NCBI GenBank assembly: GCA_947462865.1
Contig: CANHRW010000008.1
Location: 1 to 20,704 of the forward strand
From: Bacteroidota bacterium
Lineage (GTDB): Bacteria; Bacteroidota; Bacteroidia; UKL13-3
Direction of reading: 5' to 3'
Length of the DNA: 20,704 nucleotides
The translations under genes and the position numbers were made by a program. Under the pieces are notes generated by a model. The model was given only the letters and a program-made list of their open reading frames with translations, was not told the DNA's origin and ran no database searches. Position 1 is the stretch's first letter, and the number at the start of each line of letters is the position of its first letter. This document shows, piece by piece, positions 7,200-16,596 of this stretch.

Positions 7200-9673
7200 G
7201 CTTTGGTATTTTCTTTGGGTATTTCTAATGAAATGGCATCTGGTACTTGCTCATCTAATAAGGCAATATCCAATACTTGTAACATATTGGTTACATAGAA
7301 AAAACTGAGGTCTTTCAAATAAATTGGCTGAATGTCTTCAATGTCTTTTCTATTGGCCTCACACAAAATAATATTGGTTATACCTGCTCTTTTAGCCGCC
7401 AATATTTTTTCTTTGACACCACCAATAGGCAATACTTTTCCTCTCAGCGTAATTTCGCCAGTCATTGCTAAATTGGGTTTAATTTTACGTTGGGTAAACA
7501 CTGAAGCTAAAGAAGTTAACATGGTAATTCCAGCAGATGGCCCATCTTTAGGAACAGCGCCTGCAGGTACATGTATATGGCAATCAAAATGATCAAATAC
7601 TTTGGCGTCTATACCCAAATATGCACATTGCGATTTTAAAAATGTCAAAGCAGTAACTGCCGATTCTTTCATCACATCACCCAAATGACCAGTTAAGGTT
7701 AATTTCCCTTTTCCGGATGTTAACCTAGATTCTACAAAAAGGATCTCTCCTCCTACGCTGGTCCAGGCTAAACCGGTAACTACCCCGGCAACATCATTGC
7801 CTTGGTATGATTCTTTTTCAATTCTGGCTGCACCCAAAATTTGATGCACCTTTTCCAAATTCATAGACTTGTCATATTTTTTATTCATGACTTTTTCTTT
7901 GGCAAAGAACCTTGCAATAGATGCAATTTGTTTTTCTAATCCACGTACCCCACTTTCTCTGGTATAAGACTCAATGATTTTTTCAAGTATTTCGTCTGTC
8001 AATTGGAAATCATTTTTATCTAAACCGTGGTTGCGTTTTTGCCTAGGTAGCAAATATTTTTGTGCAATTTGAATTTTTTCCTCAAGGGTATATCCATTGA
8101 TTTCAATGATTTCCATCCTGTCTAATAAGGCAGGTTGAATGCTGTCTAAATTATTAGCTGTTGCAATGAACATGACCTTAGATAAATCATATTCAATTTC
8201 TACATAATTGTCATAAAAGCTGGCATTTTGTTCTGGATCCAACACTTCTAACAATGCACTTGAAGGATCGCCTCTAAAGGTATTTCCTACTTTATCAACC
8301 TCATCTAAAACAAATACTGGGTTTGAGGTTTTAATCTTTTTAATGTTTTGAATAATTCTCCCAGGCATGGCACCGATGTAGGTTCTGCGGTGTCCTCTGA
8401 TTTCACTTTCATCATGCAAACCTCCTAAAGCTATTCTGGCATATTTACGACCCAAGGCTTTGGCAATAGACTTACCCAATGAAGTTTTACCTACTCCTGG
8501 AGGGCCATATAAACATAGAATAGGACTTTTTAAATCTTTTTTGAGTTTGATAACAGCCAAATATTCTAGAATGCGTTGTTTTACTTTTTCTAATCCAAAA
8601 TGGTCCTCATCTAATATTTTTTGTGCCTTCTTAAGGTCAAAATTGTCTTTTGTTGTTTCGTTCCAAGGTAAGTCTAGTAGCAATTGCAAATAATTGAGTT
8701 GAATGCTATAGTCCGGAGCCATGGGATTGATGCGCTTTAATTTCTCCAATTCTTTTAAAAAGGATTCATTGACTTGTTCTGACCACATTTTTTGAGCAGC
8801 CAATTTTAACATATTTTCAATTTCTCTTTCAGGAGAATCACCGCCCAATTCCTCTTGTATGGCTTTGATTTGTTGTTGTAAGAAGAAATCGCGTTGTTGT
8901 TTGTCTAAATCTCCCCTGACTTTATTTTCAATTTGAGCTTTTAATGCGGTAAACTGATAATCTTTATTGAGTGCCTCCATTACCTTTGAAGCCCTCGATT
9001 TAAAATCGAGTAGTTCTAAAATGGCTTGCTTTACTTGCACTTCTGCATTGAGGTTTGAAGCTACAAAATTCACCAAATAGTTGGGTGTTTTAATGTTTTT
9101 TATGGCAATAGCTGCTTCACTTGGCATGTGTGGTGACATGCTGATGATCTTTTGCGATACTTCTTTGATAGATTCGACCATGGCCATTGATTCATCATCA
9201 TTTAAAAACTCATCTTCAGCCAAAGTACTCACTTCACATATTAAATAAGGTGAATCTTGAACTTGCTTTTGCAATTGAAACCTTCTTTTGCCTTGGATAA
9301 CAGCCATGGTACTGCCATCAGGCATTTTAATCATCCTAACAATTGATGCCATTGTACCTATGGTATACAAATCGGCCATGGCTGGGTCTTCTGTTTCAGC
9401 GCTCAATTGGGTAACAACACCAACCAATTTATCGTTGCTTTTATAGGCTTCTTTGAGTAATTGAATGGATTTGTCTCTGCCAACTGTAATGGGTATGACA
9501 ACTCCAGGAAACAAAACAGTGTTTCTAAGCGGTAAAATTGGCAGTGTTTCAGGTAAGTCTTCTTTATTGAGTACTTCTTCTTCTTCCTGACTGAGTAGCG
9601 AAATAAAATCGGCCGACTCTGTTTCGTCATTGAGAATTGTACTCATCATCATTCTATCTATTGAATTATTCAT
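7196..9673 (-). CDS. lon: ATP-dependent Lon protease (LonA type)
   Basis: This 825-residue cytoplasmic AAA+ serine protease degrades misfolded and regulatory proteins. The N-terminal substrate-binding LON domain (about 43-235) begins LPILPLRNTVLFPGVVIPI. A helical region with DLDKQQRDFFLQQQIKAIQEELG (255-277) follows. The AAA+ module has Walker A GPPGVGKTS (390-398), Walker B FVLDEVD (454-460), sensor-1 TANN (505-508) and an arginine-finger region ALLDRME. The protease domain has catalytic Ser713 in PKDGPSAG and Lys756 in GGVKEK, with the usual 43-residue spacing. Length and motifs are normal for LonA, apart from an acidic N-terminal extension of about 40 residues. The ATG at 9673 fits a nearby promoter. 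No neighbour looks like an obvious partner. Confidence 0.98.
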   Translation of the reverse strand: MNNSIDRMMMSTILNDETESADFISLLSQEEEEVLNKEDLPETLPILPLRNTVLFPGVVIPITVGRDKSIQLLKEAYKSNDKLVGVVTQLSAETEDPAMADLYTIGTMASIVRMIKMPDGSTMAVIQGKRRFQLQKQVQDSPYLICEVSTLAEDEFLNDDESMAMVESIKEVSQKIISMSPHMPSEAAIAIKNIKTPNYLVNFVASNLNAEVQVKQAILELLDFKSRASKVMEALNKDYQFTALKAQIENKVRGDLDKQQRDFFLQQQIKAIQEELGGDSPEREIENMLKLAAQKMWSEQVNESFLKELEKLKRINPMAPDYSIQLNYLQLLLDLPWNETTKDNFDLKKAQKILDEDHFGLEKVKQRILEYLAVIKLKKDLKSPILCLYGPPGVGKTSLGKSIAKALGRKYARIALGGLHDESEIRGHRRTYIGAMPGRIIQNIKKIKTSNPVFVLDEVDKVGNTFRGDPSSALLEVLDPEQNASFYDNYVEIEYDLSKVMFIATANNLDSIQPALLDRMEIIEINGYTLEEKIQIAQKYLLPRQKRNHGLDKNDFQLTDEILEKIIESYTRESGVRGLEKQIASIARFFAKEKVMNKKYDKSMNLEKVHQILGAARIEKESYQGNDVAGVVTGLAWTSVGGEILFVESRLTSGKGKLTLTGHLGDVMKESAVTALTFLKSQCAYLGIDAKVFDHFDCHIHVPAGAVPKDGPSAGITMLTSLASVFTQRKIKPNLAMTGEITLRGKVLPIGGVKEKILAAKRAGITNIILCEANRKDIEDIQPIYLKDLSFFYVTNMLQVLDIALLDEQVPDAISLEIPKENTKA

Positions 9674-9686
9674 GTTGTTTAGTTAA

Positions 9687-9717
9687 GAAACCTATCAAGG
9701 GCATTGTATGGAATCAA
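9687..9717 (-). promoter_or_regulatory. Candidate lon promoter (TTG-N20-TAGGTTTC)
   Basis: On the minus strand, TTG at 9717-9715 is followed after 20 bp by TAGGTTTC at 9694-9687. This matches the Bacteroidota -33/-7 layout with one mismatch in the -7 box TAnnTTTG. Transcription would start near 9683, giving a leader of about 10 nt before the lon ATG. I see no CIRCE-like heat-shock operator here. Confidence 0.35.
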
Positions 9718-9749
9718 TTCGCATGCCAATGATGAAATGGCAGTATATT

Positions 9750-10487
9750 TTAGTTAAAAAGCAACTGATGGGTAATAATACCGCAAGCAATTGCCGCGTT
9801 GAGACTTTCAGCTTCTCCAATTCTTGGAATACTGATTCGTTCCTGAATGTATTGGTTGTAAAGTGAATGAATACCTGAACCTTCGTTACCAATTAACAAG
9901 ATGGCTGGTTTTATTAGCTCAACTTGCTGAATAGGTGTACCAGCTAAATCGGCTGCCAAAACAGGCAAAGCATATTTTTTAAAAATGTTTTCAAGGTTTA
10001 CATAGTGAACTTGAACCCTAGCAATGGAACCCATACTGGACTGAATGACTTTGCTATTGTAACAATCTGCTGTTTTTTCACTACAAAATATATGCTCAAT
10101 GCCATACCAGTCGGCCAAACGAATAATGGTACCCAAATTACCCGGATCTTGAATGGTGTCAAGCGCTAAACTCAGTTTTTGTGACAATTGCTTGGGCAAA
10201 CTGTATGTTGGAATTTTTACCAAGGCTACTACATCCCTAACACTTTGAAGGGCGCTCAATTGTTCCATTTCTTTGTTGCTAACTATTTGAATGCAATTGT
10301 CGGTTATGGATGAAAAAGGAGCTTCTTGTAACAATTCTTCTTTGCAGAATAGTTTGGCTATTTCCATTCCGGCTGTTATCAAATCTGAAGAAAGCTTCTT
10401 ACCTTCGGCAACAAATAGTTGAAATTCCTCTCGGACTTTCTTATCTTTCAAAGACTTTACTAACTTGATTTCAGATTTAGTCAACAT
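9750..10487 (-). CDS. TrmH/SpoU-family RNA 2'-O-methyltransferase
   Basis: This 245-residue SPOUT enzyme transfers methyl from S-adenosylmethionine to a ribose 2'-OH in rRNA or tRNA; the target cannot be decided from sequence. An N-terminal RNA-binding domain (about 1-95, with VAEGKKLSSDL) precedes the knotted catalytic domain. That domain carries motif 1 DTIQDPGNLGTIIRLADWYG (110-129; Asn117, Arg123), motif 2 LLIGNEGSG (197-205) and motif 3 SIPRIGEAESLNAA (219-232). The open frame extends upstream to an ATG at 10586. I choose ATG 10487 because MLTKSEIKLVKSLKDKKVR is where family members begin and the 33-residue extension would run through the divergent gene. It is followed after 76 bp by lon. 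Confidence 0.92.
   Translation of the reverse strand: MLTKSEIKLVKSLKDKKVREEFQLFVAEGKKLSSDLITAGMEIAKLFCKEELLQEAPFSSITDNCIQIVSNKEMEQLSALQSVRDVVALVKIPTYSLPKQLSQKLSLALDTIQDPGNLGTIIRLADWYGIEHIFCSEKTADCYNSKVIQSSMGSIARVQVHYVNLENIFKKYALPVLAADLAGTPIQQVELIKPAILLIGNEGSGIHSLYNQYIQERISIPRIGEAESLNAAIACGIITHQLLFN
10419..10449 (+). promoter_or_regulatory. Candidate promoter for the TamL-like gene, inside the methyltransferase gene
   Basis: TTG at 10419-10421 is followed after exactly 20 bp by TATCTTTC at 10442-10449, one mismatch from the Bacteroidota -7 box TAnnTTTG. Spacing and mismatch are the same as in the candidate lon promoter. Transcription would start near 10453, just before the TTG codon at 10465. 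The site lies within codons of the divergent methyltransferase gene, so part of its sequence is constrained for another reason. Confidence 0.3.
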
Positions 10488-12792
10488 AAAAAATTGTATT
10501 TGGTTCTGCCTGTTAATGGGTTTGTTGAGTGCGTGCAATATAAGCAAACATGCAAGCAATGACACACGATTTTTGTACAAGAACAAAATTCAAATTTATG
10601 AAAGTAATATCGCAAGGTTTTATGATGCAGATTTAAACAGCCAGATTAAGCAAGTACCTAATAAAAAAATTATTGGCATATACCGTTTAGGTCTGCGTTT
10701 TTACCTTATTGGAACAAAGGGTAAAGACAATAAATTTAAACAGTTTTTGAGGTATCAGATTGGAGAAACCCCTGTAATTGTTGACAGCAATTACATAGAA
10801 GCTACTTGCAAAGCGATGAATGCATTTCTAAAAACACAAGGGTTTTATTATCCAGAAATTCGATACCAAATAAAAGGACCCATTCAAAGAAGTACGGTAC
10901 TTTTCAATGTGAGAATGGGAAAACCTTACACCATCTATAAAATAGAAAGACATATTGCTGACCCAATTATTGATTCAATAGTTGCAGCCAATTTTGATGA
11001 ATCATTCATAAGGCTTGGTAACCCCATTCAATTCCAAAACTTATTAAACGAACAAAATAGAATTACTGATTTGCTCCGAAACAATGGCTATTTTGGATTC
11101 ACTAAAGAGGCAATCACTTTTGATTTTGATACCATACGATTTGGCGATTTTAAAGCGATGCTAGGTATTAATATTCAGAACCCAGCACATTTTAAAAACA
11201 ATCAAACTTTTAAAATTGACAGCATACATGTAAGTATTGATCCTGGTAAAGATTCTACTGATTTTCATCCACATTTACCATTGACATTTAAGGATTTTAT
11301 ATACGCTTCAAATGGTTATCCATTAAAGCCCACTGTTTTAAAATCTACCCTATTGATTAGCCCAAACAGCTTATTCAGTCAAAAAAAATCAAATGGCACT
11401 TTCCAAAGGCTCAATGACTTACAACTGTTCAAAACAGTCAATATCAATGTTGTTCCTAAGTATGAAAACGCTGATTCTGCCAGGGTAAATTACAATATCA
11501 GGTTGGTACCTGCCAGTAAATACAACTTCAGTATTGAACCTCAATTAATTACTACAGACCAAGCCAATTTGGTGAGTGGCGCAACTTTTAGGAATTATGG
11601 ATTGGCTACAGTTTTTACAAGTAATATCAACAATATATTTAAAGGTGCCGAAATTTTACAATTTAGGTACCGTATTGCATTAGAAGCTCAGCGAGGACCT
11701 TCAATTGCTGAAAAACCATTCTTCAATAGTTTTGAATCTGCACTCAATGCCAACTTAATCTTTCCTAAATTGCTTGGTTTTTTGACATTAGACCGTGCTT
11801 TTGAAAACTCAATTAATAAAACCATCTTGTCATCATCTATTTTGTTTGAACAAAATGTGAATTGGAAAAGAACCGTATTTTCATTGGGTTTAAATTATCA
11901 ATTTTCTAAAAAACAACTTACTTTCCAAGTAACTCCTAGTGAGATTAGCTTTATAAGAACTGATTTTGCCAATAACGAATTATCAGAGAAAAGTAAAAAC
12001 GACCCTTATTTGCAAAGCATTTTCGCAAATAATTTAATTACCAACTCACGGGTTGAACTATTGTACAACAACCAATCAATTAAAAAAAACAATAGTTATT
12101 TTTTTATTCGATGGGATGTTTTGGAATTGGCAGGGATCATACCAAGTGCCATTTATGAAGCCTTTCAATTGCCCAAGTCGGATAGTGGCTATTTCCAAAT
12201 GTTTGGTGTGCGCTTTTTCAACTACGCCAAAACTTATGCTGATGTGAGGTTCAACCAGTTTATTGACGTAAACAATAAAGTGGTATACCGATTGGCCCTA
12301 GGTTGTGCACTGCCTTTTTGGAACTCAGATGAATTTGTACCTTTTGACAAAAGATTTTTCAATGGTGGGGCTAACAGTATTAGGGCATTTTTACCTCGAT
12401 CACTTGGCCCTGGCGCCTATAATGTAGAAGACCAATTAGACCGAAGCGGTGATATGAAAATAGAAGCCAATGCCGAATACCGATTCAATATTTTTAAACG
12501 TTATTTTGAGGGAGCATTGTTTGTTGACGCAGGAAATATCTGGCGCATAAAGGAAGATGGTAGAGCAGAAGCAACCTTTAAATTGAATGAATTTTACAAA
12601 CAATTAGCCGTTGGAACAGGTTTTGGATTCCGATTAAACTTAGACTTTTTAGTTTTCAGAATAGATTGGGCTGTACCAGTCATGGACCCAAGAAAAGTAC
12701 TCAATAAACGTTTTGTTTTACCCAATTACGCAGACCCAGGCATGTTATGGGAAGCCTCAATCTTGAACTTTGGCGTTGGCTATCCATTCTAA
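10465..12792 (+). CDS. tamL: TamL-like outer-membrane lipoprotein of the Omp85 (BamA/TamA) superfamily
   Basis: This protein has up to 775 residues. The N-terminus has a lipoprotein signal ending in LLSAC|N (Cys24 from the TTG start), so it is probably lipidated. Residues of about 60-330 resemble POTRA repeats (for example TVLFNVRMGKPYTIYKIE and a following NLLNEQNRITDLLRNNGYFGF). The remainder is a 16-strand-type barrel with FNGGANSIRAFLPRSLGPGAY near residue 630 and a C-terminal strand ending FGVGYPF, with the final Phe typical of BAM substrates. Lipidated TamA homologues in Bacteroidota are called TamL and work with a TamB-like protein; no tamB lies in this window. There is no ATG upstream of the signal peptide; TTG 10465 is used here, with ATA 10486 (giving MKNCIWFCLL) as an alternative. 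The start overlaps the divergent methyltransferase by 23 bp. Confidence 0.88.
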   Translation: MISDLVNIKNCIWFCLLMGLLSACNISKHASNDTRFLYKNKIQIYESNIARFYDADLNSQIKQVPNKKIIGIYRLGLRFYLIGTKGKDNKFKQFLRYQIGETPVIVDSNYIEATCKAMNAFLKTQGFYYPEIRYQIKGPIQRSTVLFNVRMGKPYTIYKIERHIADPIIDSIVAANFDESFIRLGNPIQFQNLLNEQNRITDLLRNNGYFGFTKEAITFDFDTIRFGDFKAMLGINIQNPAHFKNNQTFKIDSIHVSIDPGKDSTDFHPHLPLTFKDFIYASNGYPLKPTVLKSTLLISPNSLFSQKKSNGTFQRLNDLQLFKTVNINVVPKYENADSARVNYNIRLVPASKYNFSIEPQLITTDQANLVSGATFRNYGLATVFTSNINNIFKGAEILQFRYRIALEAQRGPSIAEKPFFNSFESALNANLIFPKLLGFLTLDRAFENSINKTILSSSILFEQNVNWKRTVFSLGLNYQFSKKQLTFQVTPSEISFIRTDFANNELSEKSKNDPYLQSIFANNLITNSRVELLYNNQSIKKNNSYFFIRWDVLELAGIIPSAIYEAFQLPKSDSGYFQMFGVRFFNYAKTYADVRFNQFIDVNNKVVYRLALGCALPFWNSDEFVPFDKRFFNGGANSIRAFLPRSLGPGAYNVEDQLDRSGDMKIEANAEYRFNIFKRYFEGALFVDAGNIWRIKEDGRAEATFKLNEFYKQLAVGTGFGFRLNLDFLVFRIDWAVPVMDPRKVLNKRFVLPNYADPGMLWEASILNFGVGYPF

Positions 12793-12795
12793 CAT

Positions 12796-15700
12796 TTAAT
12801 CTCTCAATAAGGTAATTGATCCTCTTGAATTTCTGACTGCTGGTTGTGTAACCAGTCGGTAGTTAAAAATATAATAATAAACCCCTTCTGGGCAGGGTTC
12901 TCCAGATTGTTGGTTATTGCCATTCCAATTAATGCCATCATTTCCAATGCCATCCTTTGTTGATTCGTAAACCAATTCTCCCCATCTATTATAGATATAC
13001 AATTCATAAAAGTTACCACCCATCATGTTGATATCGAAAGCATCATTTTTGTTGTCATTATTTGGGGTAAACACATTGGGTATAACCAACAATACTTTAG
13101 GGGTTGTGTTTTTGCACAATGAATCGTAACAATCATTTGAGGCAAATGCTTTTAAACAAATTTGAAAACTGGTTCCAGTATCTGCTTTGTATGTGTGTAT
13201 AGGGTCTTTGTCTGTAGAAAAATTATTTGTACCCGCATAAGCTTGACCAAAATCCCATTCGTAACGAACAGCCTGCATAGATTTATTGAACAATTTAACT
13301 TGAGGGAAATTACTTTCATCTAAATCAAAATCAGCTTTGACTTGGGTAGCAAAAATAGTTTTGGTTGCCGTATCTATACATAATCCTTCTTGAAGTTGTG
13401 GCACCAAGTATATTGTATACCTACCTGTATCTGCATAGGTATGGGTTAATGTAGAATCAGGCCAAATTTGGTTTTTACTATTTCCATCACCAAACAACCA
13501 AGTGAAACCAGGCACAGGTTTTGGGCTTGAGCCAATCAATTCAAAAGGTTGATTTTTACAAACAGTATCAGGAGTATATAAATTCAAACTACTGGTTGGT
13601 ATAACCCTTACTTTCCTGACAGGAGCATTGGCATTCGTAGAATCTGGAAATACCGACCTACAGGTTTTATTACGCCCAGTTAATGGATCAATGAGGTTTT
13701 CCTCCCCCATTAGGTAAATTTTAAAAATGCCAGCATTTGGATAGGTAAAACTTACAGCAGTATCTTTTTGTGTAGATAAGATGTTGTTGTTGTAATCTCT
13801 AAAATACCAAACCCAATTCAGCAATTGCTTGCCTGTTGTATTGGTTAATTTAACCGTAAATGGAGCGCAACCAACAGTATCACTTATTGTAAATGAGGGT
13901 TTTGGCCCATCTATAAATACCGGTGTTGAATCTATTGCAATGCAACCCGCTGCAGATTGTACTTTTAATTTGGCATAAAACAACCCATTGCTTGTGTAAT
14001 CATAAACAGGGTTCTGAACATAAATTGGGTTCTTATTTTCTCCAAATTCCCATGTCCATGCATTGACATTGTCGTAAGGAGCTGGAGAACCATACAATAC
14101 CGAAGAATCGATTACATAGGATAAATCAGTAAAACTTAAAATTTGTGGGGCACACAAATACCTAGGCAACATGGGTTTTATTTGCGCTTTCAGATCTACA
14201 ACCCTAATTTTCCTTGACAATGTTGCAGTATCTCTACAACCCAAACTGTCAATGGCAATCATGCGTATTTGAAAATTGCCGGGTCTGCTGTATTGATAAC
14301 TTGGCTGCGAGCCAGTTGTAGTAAATCCATTACCTTCTCCAAAATCCCATATGAGTTGTTCTTTTCCGGCTGCAGCTCTTGCAGGTTCTTTCCAAAATTC
14401 TCTAACTGAGTTAAAATATTGAACATATTCTTGCAACTTAAGTGGTGTATTTAAACAAGCCACTGAAGGAGGAATAGAAATACTTTTAATAAACCCTAAG
14501 GGTAATTGAAAATTGGCAGTTTTGGAGCATCCTCTGGTATTGAGCATATACACACTTATCTGCTTAAATCCAGGTGTTGTAAACTGAAAAAACTGACTTG
14601 GAATAATTGAATCATTAGGCCCAAAATCAAGTGTGGTAATTTGTTGGTTGTTCCAATTGATTCTTACACGAACCAAACTGTCTTGAATGGTATCTTTGAG
14701 CGTAAGTTTCACACTCCACGGACCACAACCTCCGTTTAAGTTCTCAACTGAAAAAAGAGGTTTTAACGGGAGCAGTCTGAACATGTTGTGATACCATGCT
14801 GTATCATAACATGGAATGCCGTTTTTATCTGTACCATTTTTAATAATTAAACCCACAGTTACCCAACCTGATGGATTGCATGTTTCTGAATAAAAGTGAC
14901 TGGTTTGGTTTAAATTAGAATCAATTTCAACCCAATTAGCAGCACCACAAATGGAATCAAAATTAATCCAGGCTTTTTCTCTACCACACAATGGCAAGGT
15001 TTTCTGTAATAAAAAATCAATAGGTGAATCTAAACAAACATTTCCAGCATACTGTAAACCTGGCCGAACCGGAACAGATAAGCTATCCCATCCTGCATCT
15101 GGTTGTGTAAGCTTTAAAGGAGCAGCACTTGTGTCAGTACATCCAGTAATAAAATCAGTTAAAATTAATTTTGGATAATAACATTTATCCTGTCCTGGTT
15201 TGTATGCATGAAATACGGGTGTAGAATCTTTAGAATAATTACAATTTCTGTTTAAATTAATTCCATTTCTTGTATCTGTTGTACAAGCTGGAGCAAATGC
15301 ATCATCAAAATCCCAAATTCTGAACAATGCATTGTTATTGTACAAACAAGATTGATCAATTGCTGGACCTCTAAACCTCACGGTATCATGAACCTCACAT
15401 TGGGTCTGGTTAATGATCGGATCTTTTGCTGTTTGAATGATGGCTTGAGGACCCAAAACCTCTATAGTTGTATCAATCTTTATTCTACAATTTCCAATTG
15501 CAGCATACATGCTAACTTGATATTTCCCGCAGGTTTTTAACCTTTTAGGAAAATTAATTGGATTGTTATCAAATGAATCAATTCGAATAGGACTTCCAAA
15601 TTTATAAATGGTCCAATTCAATTGAATGGGGTCTATGTTTTTAGATGTAAAATTAAAGGTATTCCCCCTGAAACAAGCCTTTTGGTTATTGAGAAAAATG

Positions 15701-16575
15701 GTTGAATCCAATTGATAATTATTAACCGCACTCTTTAAAACAAATGTGTCTTTACATCCATTTAAATCTTCCAAAAATAAGCTAACATCAAAACTACCAA
15801 TACTGGTATAAGTGTGGGCTAAATTTGTCCATGGGCTTTGAACCTGAGGAGTGCCATCCCCAAAATCCCATATATAATACTTGAGTTGAGCTGGAGATAC
15901 CAAGCTATTGTTTACAATGGTTACAGGTGTTTGGTTGCAGGTTGGCTGATAATTTGCTTGCACACTTAAATCTGCAATTTTAGGATACAATAAAAACGCC
16001 TTTTGAATTTCAAACCTATCTATACAACCATTGGTATCTGTTACTTCCATTACAAAGTTAAATTGTCCTCCCAATGGACTTGAATAAGTATGACAAATTG
16101 AAGAGCCCGCACCTGGAGCACTGTTATCAAAAAGCCCATCACCGTATAAAAATATTCTGGTTTTAAGCGGTGTTAAATCTTTTCCGGGAGTAGAGAGGTC
16201 TTGGATACAAACTTCGTTACCTTTAAAACATTGGGTATCTTCTGATAAAATTGAAAAATTGGCTTTTGGCTTGTCAACCACCAAAATAGGGCTAGATGAA
16301 ACTGTACAAGTTGCACCATTGTTAAAAGTAACGGTTACTTCAGGTATATAACTTCCTCTGTTTGGGTATTGATAAACAGGACTACTTTGACTGGAAATGG
16401 CACCATCTCCGAACTTCCATTTGTAGTTGGTAGCTACAAATCCTGCGTCAAACTGAACTTGAAAAGATGAGGTGTTACCCAAACAAACAATGGCATTGCT
16501 TGGAATAAGCTTACAGTTTTGAGCTTGTATTTTAAACAAACAAAAACAGAAAATAAAAACTAAAATTTTATTCAT
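12796..16575 (-). CDS. Secreted multi-PKD protein with T9SS gliding-type C-terminal domain (CHU_C)
   Basis: This 1259-residue secreted protein starts with a signal peptide (MNKILVFIFCFCLFKIQAQ). About ten or eleven PKD-like Ig modules follow, recognised by repeats of WxFGDG...HTYxxxGxYxVxL, such as YKWKFGDG, YYIWDFGDG, LIWDFGEG, WTWEFGEN, FTWLFGDG and RYEWDFGQ; a few are degenerate. The last 96 residues are the gliding-motility-associated/CHU_C domain (IPNVFTPNNDNKNDAFDI, then YELYIYNRWGELVYES and PCPEGVYYYIFNYR), the type B sorting signal that sends proteins through the type IX secretion system to the surface or medium. The mature chain has 37 cysteines, many in NGC or KAC motifs at module borders. 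No enzyme domain is seen, so an adhesive or structural surface role is likely. An upstream TTG at 16584 is rejected because it would sit at the predicted transcription start. Confidence 0.9.
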   Translation of the reverse strand: MNKILVFIFCFCLFKIQAQNCKLIPSNAIVCLGNTSSFQVQFDAGFVATNYKWKFGDGAISSQSSPVYQYPNRGSYIPEVTVTFNNGATCTVSSSPILVVDKPKANFSILSEDTQCFKGNEVCIQDLSTPGKDLTPLKTRIFLYGDGLFDNSAPGAGSSICHTYSSPLGGQFNFVMEVTDTNGCIDRFEIQKAFLLYPKIADLSVQANYQPTCNQTPVTIVNNSLVSPAQLKYYIWDFGDGTPQVQSPWTNLAHTYTSIGSFDVSLFLEDLNGCKDTFVLKSAVNNYQLDSTIFLNNQKACFRGNTFNFTSKNIDPIQLNWTIYKFGSPIRIDSFDNNPINFPKRLKTCGKYQVSMYAAIGNCRIKIDTTIEVLGPQAIIQTAKDPIINQTQCEVHDTVRFRGPAIDQSCLYNNNALFRIWDFDDAFAPACTTDTRNGINLNRNCNYSKDSTPVFHAYKPGQDKCYYPKLILTDFITGCTDTSAAPLKLTQPDAGWDSLSVPVRPGLQYAGNVCLDSPIDFLLQKTLPLCGREKAWINFDSICGAANWVEIDSNLNQTSHFYSETCNPSGWVTVGLIIKNGTDKNGIPCYDTAWYHNMFRLLPLKPLFSVENLNGGCGPWSVKLTLKDTIQDSLVRVRINWNNQQITTLDFGPNDSIIPSQFFQFTTPGFKQISVYMLNTRGCSKTANFQLPLGFIKSISIPPSVACLNTPLKLQEYVQYFNSVREFWKEPARAAAGKEQLIWDFGEGNGFTTTGSQPSYQYSRPGNFQIRMIAIDSLGCRDTATLSRKIRVVDLKAQIKPMLPRYLCAPQILSFTDLSYVIDSSVLYGSPAPYDNVNAWTWEFGENKNPIYVQNPVYDYTSNGLFYAKLKVQSAAGCIAIDSTPVFIDGPKPSFTISDTVGCAPFTVKLTNTTGKQLLNWVWYFRDYNNNILSTQKDTAVSFTYPNAGIFKIYLMGEENLIDPLTGRNKTCRSVFPDSTNANAPVRKVRVIPTSSLNLYTPDTVCKNQPFELIGSSPKPVPGFTWLFGDGNSKNQIWPDSTLTHTYADTGRYTIYLVPQLQEGLCIDTATKTIFATQVKADFDLDESNFPQVKLFNKSMQAVRYEWDFGQAYAGTNNFSTDKDPIHTYKADTGTSFQICLKAFASNDCYDSLCKNTTPKVLLVIPNVFTPNNDNKNDAFDINMMGGNFYELYIYNRWGELVYESTKDGIGNDGINWNGNNQQSGEPCPEGVYYYIFNYRLVTQPAVRNSRGSITLLRD

Positions 16576-16588
16576 TTGTGTCAATAGC

Positions 16589-16596
16589 CAAATATA
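16589..16596 (-). promoter_or_regulatory. -7 promoter element for the PKD/T9SS gene
   Basis: On the minus strand this reads TATATTTG, a full match to TAnnTTTG. It ends 13 bp before the ATG at 16575, predicting a leader of about 10 nt. A TTG at 16623-16621 lies 24 bp upstream, a little further than the usual 19-21. Confidence 0.38.

Noticed and set aside
9711..9720. GAATCAATTC shared with the region upstream of mtaB (16689-16698), considered as a common operator
   Set aside because: The same 10-mer also occurs inside the PKD coding region near 15575, so it is not specific to promoters in this window.
9674..9749. Possible small gene or RNA between the methyltransferase and lon
   Set aside because: The 76-bp gap has no open frame of note and only a 5-bp GGCAT/ATGCC inverted repeat; the candidate lon promoter accounts for part of it.
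10488..10586. The longer 278-residue version of the methyltransferase starting at 10586
   Set aside because: The extra 33 residues have no family support and would overlap the TamL-like gene by over 100 bp; the conserved N-terminus begins at the ATG at 10487.
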